A stretch of 12,240 nucleotides of DNA from Victivallis vadensis. GTDB taxonomy: Bacteria; Verrucomicrobiota; Lentisphaeria; Victivallales; GWF2-50-93. The stretch lies in the NCBI GenBank assembly GCA_020718525.1, contig DYRX01000100.1, forward strand, positions 1 through 12,240, written 5' to 3'. The position numbers and the translations under genes are program-made. Positions 6,958 to 12,240 of the stretch are shown in pieces (positions within the stretch are counted from its first letter, which is position 1; every line of letters starts with the position of its first letter). The notes under the pieces were generated by a model. The model was not told the DNA's origin. It did no database searches and was given only the letters and a program-made list of their open reading frames with translations.

Positions 6958-7761
6958 ATGTTCAAAATGAAGTCCGAAGCTGATTTCGAAGAAATTCTGG
7001 AGCGCTGTCGCTTCTTTCTCAAGGACACTATAAGAAAACAGATTGATTTTTCAGCGACGGCGCAAAGCAGAGGCTTGCCTGCTCCGCCGCTCCAGAAGCC
7101 CTGCCCCGAAAATGCAAGGCGAATTCCGCTTCCAGACGGAGCAGAATCCCTTGCGAAACTCGCAAAGCTTCCTCTTTCCGAGGCTATTGCCAGGCGCGAA
7201 AGCGTGCGGGACTATTCGTCAGAAGCGATTTCTCTGGACGATATCTCCGCTCTGCTGTGGGCGACCCAGGGCATCCGCGAGATACTGAATCCCTCATGCG
7301 CTCTGCGTACGGTTCCATCGGCCGGAGCCAGACACGCCTTCGAGACATATTTGGCGGTAAACCGCGTTGAGGGACTCGAAGCAGGTCTTTACCGCTATCT
7401 GCCGTTTGATGCGGAGCTCGCTATGCTTAAAACTGATGAGCGCATTTCTAAAAAAGCCGCCACTGCATGTTTCGGGCAAAGTTTTGTTGCGGAAGCCGCT
7501 GTCACGTTTTTCTGGAGCGCGATTCCAGCCCGGATGGAATGGAGATATGGGCTTGCCGCCCACAAGGTGATGGCGCTTGATGCAGGGCATGTCTGCCAAA
7601 ATCTCTACCTCGCCTGCACTGCGCTCGGAATGGGCGCATGCGCCATCGCCGCCTACGACCAGGAGGCGTGCGACAAGCTCCTCGGGCTGGACGGGCGCGA
7701 GGAATTCACCGTCTACATCGCCCCTGCAGGAAAACTGTACCAGGCGCGTCCCCAGAAATGA
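6958..7761 (+). CDS. SagB/ThcOx-type nitroreductase-family FMN oxidoreductase
   Basis: A 267-residue FMN-dependent oxidoreductase of the nitroreductase fold. An N-terminal ~70-residue lead-in (SRGLPAPPLQKPCP) precedes the core, as in standalone SagB-type proteins. The core starts with the phosphate-binding ARRESVRDYSSEAISLDDIS (78-97), then LLWATQGI, RTVPSAGARHAFETY (117-131), GLYRY, and a late A.GMGACAIAAYD region near the C-terminus. SagB enzymes in thiazole/oxazole peptide clusters oxidise azolines, but no SagC/D-like cyclodehydratase or precursor peptide is visible, so a stand-alone reductase or oxidase role is more likely. ATG 6958 is used; GGGA (6943-6946) lies far upstream, and ATG 6967 is a close alternative. 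The stop overlaps the start of the transporter remnant by ATGA. Confidence 0.85.
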   Translation: MFKMKSEADFEEILERCRFFLKDTIRKQIDFSATAQSRGLPAPPLQKPCPENARRIPLPDGAESLAKLAKLPLSEAIARRESVRDYSSEAISLDDISALLWATQGIREILNPSCALRTVPSAGARHAFETYLAVNRVEGLEAGLYRYLPFDAELAMLKTDERISKKAATACFGQSFVAEAAVTFFWSAIPARMEWRYGLAAHKVMALDAGHVCQNLYLACTALGMGACAIAAYDQEACDKLLGLDGREEFTVYIAPAGKLYQARPQK

Positions 7762-7958
7762 TCCATGTCCTGAACATTCTGACTCCGATATTTCTCCTTG
7801 TGGCTGTCGGAGCATTCCTCGGTCGTTCAAAATTCATGGAAGACAACTTTTTCGCCGGTGTGAACAAGTTGACATTCCATCCTGGCTGGGCTTCGGCTAT
7901 TTTCCGTTTGCAGGATGAATTCCGTGCGGGATGTGCTAGATTTGCGGAGGAACAATAA
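7758..7958 (+). pseudogene. Decayed 5' fragment of an AEC (auxin efflux carrier) family transporter
   Basis: The frame starts with ATG overlapping the upstream stop and reads MIHVLNILTPIFLLVAVGAF, then LGRSKFMEDNFFAGVNKLTF. This is the usual beginning of an AEC-family permease: first membrane helix, LGR, then FF.G.NKL.F. After that the frame reads AIFRLQDEFRAG and stops at 7958. A one-base change near 7930 would continue in another frame as DVLDLRRNN. Only about 65 of the roughly 300 residues expected for the family remain, with no further transporter sequence before the next gene, so this is a deletion remnant. The intact ancestor probably formed one operon with the flanking flavoproteins. 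I recognise the family from sequence pattern only. Confidence 0.6.
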
Positions 7959-8003
7959 ATGCAAAACAAGGCGAATTCATGTCAGAAAACAGATATGGAA
8001 TGA
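7959..8003 (+). other. 14-codon open frame with a strong Shine-Dalgarno, overlapping the next start
   Basis: GGAGGA at 7946-7951 sits 7 nt before ATG 7959, which opens a frame reading MQNKANSCQKTDME and then stops. It overlaps the first codons of the nitronate monooxygenase gene in another frame. It could be the remains of the lost transporter gene's translation signals, a leader that couples translation, or noise. The peptide itself shows nothing recognisable. Confidence 0.2.
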
Positions 8004-9031
8004 CGAAAGTAGGGGATTTGATGAAAAGGGGCGCGGAGTTCCTGTCCTGCGAATATCCGATCATATGCGGAGCAATGACTTGGGTGAGCGAGCCCAGGCT
8101 TGTCTCATCCGTATGCAATTCAGGCGCCTTTGCCTGTCTCGCGGGCGGAAACATGCCTCCAGATCTGCTGGAATCGCAAATCAATGAGACGCAGTCTCTT
8201 ACAAACGGACCTTTTGCAGTCAATCTAATAACGATCGCTCCGGCCTACAAGAAACAGCTCGACATGGTCTGTTCGAGGAAGCATCCCATAATAATATTTG
8301 CGGGCAGTTTTCCGAGGCAGAACGAAATTGACAAGGCCAAGAAAGCCGGGGCGAAGGTGCTCTGCTTTGCTTCGACCCGATCAATCGCTGACCGCATGAT
8401 CAGGTATGGAGCCGACGGCATAATTCTTGAGGGAAGCGAAGCTGGCGGACACATCGGACACGTCTCGGCAATGGTGCTTCTACAGCAGATTCTTTTCAAG
8501 TTTGGCGACAAGCTCCCGGTCTTTGTCGCGGGCGGCATTGGAACAGGCAGAATGATGGCGCATGTCCTGCTGATGGGCGCCGCCGGAGTCCAGCTCGGAA
8601 CAAGATTTGTCATGACGCACGAATGCATTGCGCATCCGAACTTCAAGCTGATGTTCAAGAACGCCCAGGCACGCGACGCGGTGTCAACTCCGCAATACGA
8701 CTCCAGTCTGCCGGTCGTCGCTGTCAGAGCCCTGAGAAACGACGCTCAAAAAGAGTTTGGACAGCTCCAGTTGCGCCTTCTGAAAGAAATCTCATCCGGC
8801 AAAACCACCCGGGAAAACGCCCAGGAGGAAGTCGAAAAATTCTGGATCGGAGCGCTTAAGAAAGCTGTGATTGACGGAGACATCAAGAAAGGCTCGGTGA
8901 TGGCTGGGCAGTCGGTCGGCCTCGCCGACGAAATCAAAAGCGTGAAGGAGCTGATTGCCGAACTTGTAGCGGACGCCTCGTCCGAAATGGAAAGGCTGGC
9001 TTCAATCCTCGGATATAGTTTTTCATTTTAA
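7979..9031 (+). CDS. Nitronate monooxygenase / FabK-like FMN-dependent TIM-barrel protein
   Basis: A 350-residue protein of the nitronate monooxygenase/enoyl-ACP reductase II family (COG2070 type). Motifs: the N-terminal YPIICGAMTWVSEPRLVSSV strand-loop (26-45), GAFACLAGGNMP, the EGSEAGGHIGH segment with G-G-H-x-G at 156-160 (H158, the position of the family's active-site histidine), and the phosphate-binding VFVAGGIGTGR (181-191) and AAGVQLGTRF (201-210) loops. It may oxidise nitronates or reduce an enoyl-thioester; the sequence alone does not decide, and many homologues are of unknown substrate. ATG 7979 has AAGGCG (7968-7973) 5 nt upstream; ATG 8000 is an alternative. The last six codons (GYSFSF) form the left arm of a long palindrome. 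Together with the SagB-type and URO-D-family genes it forms a redox cluster. Confidence 0.88.
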   Translation: MSENRYGMTKVGDLMKRGAEFLSCEYPIICGAMTWVSEPRLVSSVCNSGAFACLAGGNMPPDLLESQINETQSLTNGPFAVNLITIAPAYKKQLDMVCSRKHPIIIFAGSFPRQNEIDKAKKAGAKVLCFASTRSIADRMIRYGADGIILEGSEAGGHIGHVSAMVLLQQILFKFGDKLPVFVAGGIGTGRMMAHVLLMGAAGVQLGTRFVMTHECIAHPNFKLMFKNAQARDAVSTPQYDSSLPVVAVRALRNDAQKEFGQLQLRLLKEISSGKTTRENAQEEVEKFWIGALKKAVIDGDIKKGSVMAGQSVGLADEIKSVKELIAELVADASSEMERLASILGYSFSF

Positions 9032-9073
9032 TAAATTCAAATTGTGAATTTATTTTCCTTGAAAAACTATATC
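9012..9073 (+). terminator. Long AT-rich palindrome, probable terminator, overlapping the 3' end of the preceding gene
   Basis: Outer arms GATATAGTTTTTCA (9012-9025) and TGAAAAACTATATC (9060-9073) are perfectly complementary over 14 bp. Inner arms AATAAATTCA (9030-9039) and TGAATTTATT (9045-9054) pair over 10 bp around a 5-nt loop. The inner hairpin ends in TTTT (9053-9056), which would suit an intrinsic terminator, although the stem is AT-rich. The left outer arm lies in the final codons of the gene and includes sequence before the TAA at 9029-9031. Confidence 0.5.
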
Positions 9074-9120
9074 AGGAATCAGTCGCTGACTCCTGTGGGA
9101 AATGTTTTACGACATTTTCC
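9073..9120. repeat. Two consecutive hairpins after the long palindrome
   Basis: CAGGAATCAG (9073-9082) pairs with CTGACTCCTG (9086-9095), 10 positions with one mismatch and a 3-nt loop. GGAAATGT (9098-9105) pairs with ACATTTTCC (9112-9120) with one bulged T. They follow the palindrome without a gap and may be part of the same structured 3' region. Confidence 0.5.
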
Positions 9121-9216
9121 AGACAGCCGATCCATTTTCCGATTTGACTTTTTTCCATCCGCGCATTTCAAGACGTTTGACGATTTGCGCAAATCAGTCC
9201 TTGCCGCATTAGGAAA

Positions 9217-9463
9217 CCAGTGTCCCGGATCGCAAATAAGTTTAATTAAATCATGCCTATTTTCGATGCGGATTTGGCTTGACGGAAATAAGGCGATACG
9301 ATGGTGTCGTCGTTTCCCGGCGGGACAAAGACCGCGCGGAAAGAGGCATGACCGCCCTGCGGCGTGAGCCTTTCGGCGTTCAGACTGTCCGTATCCGGAC
9401 AGCCTGACCATCCAAAATGCTTCACGTTTAATTTCAACTTATTTGCGACCCAGGACACTAGAT
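9217..9463. mobile_element. Second non-autonomous inverted-repeat element sharing tips with the first
   Basis: Left end AGTGTCCCGGATCGC from 9219 and the reverse complement of the right end, AGTGTCCTGGGTCGC up to 9459, match at 22 of 24 bases through AAATAAGTT, and both then run into AATTAAA. Outside the tips are CCAG on the left and CTAG on the right, so a 4-bp duplication is imperfect. The ends align without gaps to those of the 5579-5905 element: all four share AGTGTCC, a G at the tenth position, and AAATA at positions 17-21 from the TAG. The inside is GC-richer than its flanks and has a hairpin CTGTCCG-TATC-CGGACAG at 9385-9402. On the minus strand an open frame of 70 codons (9458 to 9246) spans nearly the whole element; no family is recognised and it is not called as a gene. 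Confidence 0.6.
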
Positions 9464-9489
9464 GTGCGACGCGACAGAAGTCATAAGAG

Positions 9490-11322
9490 TCATGAAATAT
9501 GTGGATTATCGTCTAGATATGCCTTGATTTCAGCGATGAAGCCTGCTCCGTACTGTTCGAGTTTCTGCTTTCCAACTCCTTCAACCTCAAGGAATTCAAA
9601 CGGCGAAAGCGGACGCTTCGCAGACATGTCCCGCAGAGACTTGTCAGAGAACACGACAAAAGGCGGGACGTTTTTGGCGGATGCGATCTTTTTGCGCAAT
9701 TTTCTAAGCCGCTTGAAAAGTGACTCATCGTGTTCAGGAGTCTCGCTGATCTTTATTTTCGGCTTGTCGTGCCTGGCGGATCTGATCATCTTGAATTTAG
9801 CCTTGCCGAAAAGGATCGCCCTGCCTTTTTCGGTCAGAGTAGCCTTGTTTCCATCATGAGAAATGCGTTCGGTCGCCTTGGCGGAGCACAGATGTTCAAA
9901 AAGGAGCTTCCATTCCTCTTTGGACAGATGGGACCCTGCTCCAAAGGTCTTTATTTCGTCGTGCTTCAATTCCGCCAGCCTTTTCGTCCTTGCCCCCTTG
10001 ACGATGTCAATTATGTGGTCAATCGGATGCATCTCTCCGGTTCTGATCATAGCGGACATCAGAATTTGTGCGTCTCTTGTGGCATCTTCGATCTTTGCAC
10101 TGCCACAGCAGATGTCGCATGCCATGCAGTTGGCTTTGTCGAATTCTTCTCCGAAATAGTTGAGAATTGCCTTGCGCCGGCAGCTTGCAGAGTTGCAGAA
10201 GCTCGACATATGGAAGAGCTTCTGCATGCATCGTCTTTTTTCAGCGGGATCTTCGATTTTAGTGATGAAATAGTTTATAATGTTTTCATCCTTGGGCGAA
10301 TAGAGCAGGAGGCAGTGCGACAGTTCTCCGTCTCTTCCCGCCCTTCCCGTCTCCTGGTAGTAGCCTTCCAAATTTTTTGGCATGTCTGCATGGATCACGA
10401 AGCGGACGTTCGACTTGTCTATGCCCATGCCGAAGGCGATGGTCGCGACGATCACATTCGCCTCGTCCCTGTTGAACTTCTCCTGATTTTCCTTTCTATC
10501 GCTATTGTCCATCCCTGCATGATATGGGAGGGCGTTTATGCCGTTTTTACAGAGGAATAAGGCGGTTTCATCCACCTTGCTCCGGGTCGAACGATAGACG
10601 ATTCCGGATTCATCAGGACGTTCTTTTATGAAATCCAGTATGCGCATCTCTTCGTTCCCGGACTTCCATTCGATCTGGTAGAAAAGGTTGGGCCGGTCGA
10701 AGGATGAGACAGAGAGAAGCGGATTTTGAAGCCCCAGTCTGGTGACAATGTCCGCACGAACACGCTCTGTTGCAGATGCAGTGAATGATGCCAGCGGAAC
10801 TCCCGGAAATTCGGTCTTCAGCCTGGCAAGTATGAGGTAGTCGGGACGGAAGTCATGCCCCCATTCCGAAATGCAGTGCGCCTCGTCAACCGCAAAGAAG
10901 GATATCTTCAGCTTTTTCAGCTTCTCCATGTATCCTGTGATTGCAAGGCGCTCCGGAGCGAGATATAGCAGTTCCAGATTCCCAGCGAAAAGCTGTCTCT
11001 CTACAGCAGATCTTTCGTCGGAGCGCATCGAGCTGTTCAAATAAGCCGCCCTAATGCCGTTTCCCCTTGCTCCGTCCACCTGGTCCTTCATGAGCGCGAT
11101 AAGCGGACTCACCACAATGCAGGTGCCGTCCATCAGGACCGCCGGCAACTGGTAGCAAAGCGACTTGCCTCCCCCGGTCGGCATGATGGTGAAAGAGTCC
11201 CTTCCGGCCATGATCGCGTCAAGCGTAGCCTCCTGCTTTTCGCGGAAGGAGTCGAAACCAAAGACCTCCTTCAGCCTTTTTCTTTTAAGTTCTTGATTCA
11301 AAATAGTGCAAATATCCGTCAA
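9490..11322 (-). CDS. recQ: ATP-dependent DNA helicase RecQ
   Basis: 3'-5' superfamily 2 DNA helicase acting in recombination and fork repair; 610 residues, the usual bacterial RecQ length. Motifs: FREKQEATLDAIMAGRD (motif 0), Walker A MPTGGGKS (47-54), SPLIALMKDQV, DEAH (146-149) with the RecQ aromatic loop CISEWGHDFRPDY (150-162), SFTASAT (179-185), motif V/VI AFGMGIDKSNVRFVIHADMP (296-315) and QETGRAGRDG (323-332). The zinc module has Cys at 381, 399, 402 and 405 (CRRKAILNYFG, then CMACDIC). A winged-helix region follows, and a C-terminal HRDC domain covers about 533-605, including LSPFEFLEVEGVG. The start is TTG with AGGGTG about 8 nt upstream; no in-frame ATG is available before the helicase core. 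Its start overlaps a small open frame by 38 bp, suggesting co-transcription with the upstream genes. Convergent with the preceding plus-strand cluster. Confidence 0.95.
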   Translation of the reverse strand: MTDICTILNQELKRKRLKEVFGFDSFREKQEATLDAIMAGRDSFTIMPTGGGKSLCYQLPAVLMDGTCIVVSPLIALMKDQVDGARGNGIRAAYLNSSMRSDERSAVERQLFAGNLELLYLAPERLAITGYMEKLKKLKISFFAVDEAHCISEWGHDFRPDYLILARLKTEFPGVPLASFTASATERVRADIVTRLGLQNPLLSVSSFDRPNLFYQIEWKSGNEEMRILDFIKERPDESGIVYRSTRSKVDETALFLCKNGINALPYHAGMDNSDRKENQEKFNRDEANVIVATIAFGMGIDKSNVRFVIHADMPKNLEGYYQETGRAGRDGELSHCLLLYSPKDENIINYFITKIEDPAEKRRCMQKLFHMSSFCNSASCRRKAILNYFGEEFDKANCMACDICCGSAKIEDATRDAQILMSAMIRTGEMHPIDHIIDIVKGARTKRLAELKHDEIKTFGAGSHLSKEEWKLLFEHLCSAKATERISHDGNKATLTEKGRAILFGKAKFKMIRSARHDKPKIKISETPEHDESLFKRLRKLRKKIASAKNVPPFVVFSDKSLRDMSAKRPLSPFEFLEVEGVGKQKLEQYGAGFIAEIKAYLDDNPHIS

Positions 11323-11518
11323 TGTATTTCACCCTGATAAAACAATCGCCAGTTTCAGATAGGAAATAGCCCTCACCAACTTTTTTATTGTTTGCCGTCC
11401 ACCAATCGGGAGCTCCCACGTAAACGCAGTTGATCTTCATAAGTATCGGTTTTCCTCCTCGCTTCACCACTTCAATTGCCTGGCAGTTATTTTTCCAGCA
11501 AAGACTGAGCCATTGCAT
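11285..11518 (-). CDS. Small open frame, possible frameshifted C-terminus of the upstream gene
   Basis: This frame of up to 77 codons reads, after its first part, KINCVYVGAPDWWTANNKK and then VGEGYFLSETGDCFIRVKY before ending DGYLHYFESRT. The composition (paired Trp, alternating hydrophobics, aromatic-rich end) looks like a folded beta-rich domain, not random translation, but I do not recognise a family. A separate 51-residue gene starting at ATG 11440 is possible; GAGGAGG precedes it but about 13 nt away, too far for a good site. The frame also overlaps the end of the preceding gene by 32 bp across an A5 run (TTTTT at 11490-11494 on the plus strand), and loss of one base there would join the two proteins. 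It overlaps the recQ start by 38 bp. Confidence 0.4.
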   Translation of the reverse strand: MQWLSLCWKNNCQAIEVVKRGGKPILMKINCVYVGAPDWWTANNKKVGEGYFLSETGDCFIRVKYIDGYLHYFESRT

Positions 11519-12240
11519 TCTCTGATTCGGTCAAGATTCGTTTTGAGGACAAAATCAGCTCTTCTGCGCTTAAAAAGTTTTCCTGTGCCGAGAGGGCGAG
11601 AGCCAAATTCGAAAAATCCGGCAGAAGCTGGGGAAATCTTTCCTTCAAACCCTTCAGGTTTTCTGCGCCTATATTTTCCGGCGGCTCTTCGCCAATTTCC
11701 TCTGAGCTGGAAATCATGAGGCACTTTGCCGCCGAGATCAAAGATTCTGAAGCCGGCTTTCTCGCCTCTTCTGCAAAGGATCCCTGCAAAAGGACTTCCG
11801 CCATTTTCAATAGGCGCGCGGCATTTTTTTCCGATCTTGCATGGAGATTTCTTCTGAGCTCCCTCCGCTTCGCCTTCAATTTTTCACTATGATCCAGGTG
11901 GTCCCCGACGGCAAGAATCTCCTTCATGGCTTCATCGTTGATTGCAATGATTCCCATGGATGCAAGTTTCTGCAGAATTTCACTGGTCCTGATGTCAATG
12001 ACAGCAACTTTTTCCTTGATCCCGTCCAGTTCCGGATCTTTTTCGCCGACCGACAGCGCCGAATCTATAAGCTTGGCGGCAGTTTCAGAATCTTCGAAGC
12101 TGACTGCCAGCATTGCCTTGACTGCTCCGCTTGACTCGTCTCTGAGCACTTTGAAGGATCTGAGCGAATCAGACGCCTTAACCGCAATATTCTGGCGTAT
12201 TTTTTCCACAAGATCGGTTTTGTGAGCTGAAACTGCGGAT
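11487..12240 (-). CDS. Unrecognised helical protein, C-terminal part (gene runs off the window)
   Basis: The frame is open to the right edge, continuing above GTG 12209 as SAVSAHKTDL, so the beginning of the gene is outside the window and at least 250 residues are present. The visible part is soluble, rich in Ala, Leu, Glu, Lys and Ser, and strongly predicted by eye to be alpha-helical, with repeated A-x-x-L-I-x-x-A patterns such as SETAAKLIDSALSVGEKDP and NFLSAEELILSSKRILTESE that suggest TPR-like helical hairpins or coiled coils. A basic stretch KLKAKRRELRRNLHAR lies in the middle. No catalytic motif, signal peptide or membrane segment is seen in this portion. The end SLLEK is followed by a stop directly after an A5 run, and an in-frame neighbour after a one-base shift suggests the natural protein may continue. 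Tentative scaffold or repeat protein; function unknown. Confidence 0.7.
   Translation of the reverse strand, partial: SAVSAHKTDLVEKIRQNIAVKASDSLRSFKVLRDESSGAVKAMLAVSFEDSETAAKLIDSALSVGEKDPELDGIKEKVAVIDIRTSEILQKLASMGIIAINDEAMKEILAVGDHLDHSEKLKAKRRELRRNLHARSEKNAARLLKMAEVLLQGSFAEEARKPASESLISAAKCLMISSSEEIGEEPPENIGAENLKGLKERFPQLLPDFSNLALALSAQENFLSAEELILSSKRILTESENAMAQSLLEK

Noticed and set aside
6958..7761. SagB-type protein as part of a thiazole/oxazole-modified peptide cluster
   Set aside because: No cyclodehydratase, YcaO protein or precursor peptide is visible on either side; the neighbours are general metabolic families.
9044..9367. Plus-strand open frame of about 107 codons in the gap before recQ
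   Set aside because: It runs through the hairpins and across the left inverted repeat of the second element, has no ribosome binding site or recognisable domain, and its composition looks like translated non-coding DNA.
11791..11802. AGGACTTCCGCC, matching 12 bases of the dispersed repeat at 91-102
   Set aside because: The match stops there with no ATCTAGT following, and it lies within a coding frame; probably chance.

Overview
The window looks like a chromosomal stretch from a free-living or host-associated Gram-negative-type bacterium with moderately GC-rich genes and AT-richer gaps. The mix (YihY/BrkB protein, Gfo/Idh/MocA oxidoreductase, ValS, a URO-D-family protein, SagB-type flavoprotein, nitronate monooxygenase-like protein, RecQ) and the hairpin-rich gaps are compatible with the PVC group, for example Lentisphaerota. 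That is an impression; there is no rRNA or other marker here to prove it.

Layout. Positions 1-120 hold two hairpins, one a 41-nt near-perfect palindrome. From 177 to 5365 three plus-strand genes follow: a YihY/BrkB-family membrane protein, a WbpB/WlbA-like sugar-nucleotide dehydrogenase of the Gfo/Idh/MocA family, and valS. The dehydrogenase and valS overlap by ATGA and are probably translationally coupled.

Positions 5366-5919 carry no gene but are strongly structured. A twin hairpin closed by an outer stem (5440-5495) is followed by a 327-bp element (5579-5905). That element has 23-nt terminal inverted repeats and encloses six short-loop hairpins placed in dyad symmetry.

The second plus-strand cluster begins 15 bp after the element. 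It holds a URO-D-superfamily protein (5920-6933), a SagB/nitroreductase-type FMN protein (6958-7761), a decayed 5' fragment of an AEC transporter (7758-7958) and a nitronate monooxygenase/FabK-like FMN protein (7979-9031). This is probably a redox or catabolic operon of unknown substrate that has lost most of its transporter.

Positions 9032-9489 are again non-coding and structured: a long palindrome that begins inside the last codons of the preceding gene, two further hairpins, and a second inverted-repeat element (about 9217-9463) whose ends match those of the first. From 9490 to the right edge everything is on the minus strand: recQ, a small open frame overlapping its start, and the C-terminal part of an unrecognised helical protein entering from beyond the window. 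The two clusters are convergent, with the second element between them.

The most noteworthy content is the pair of small inverted-repeat elements with shared tips and a conserved outer flank, not the protein-coding genes, which belong to known families. No CRISPR array, tRNA or rRNA was seen.
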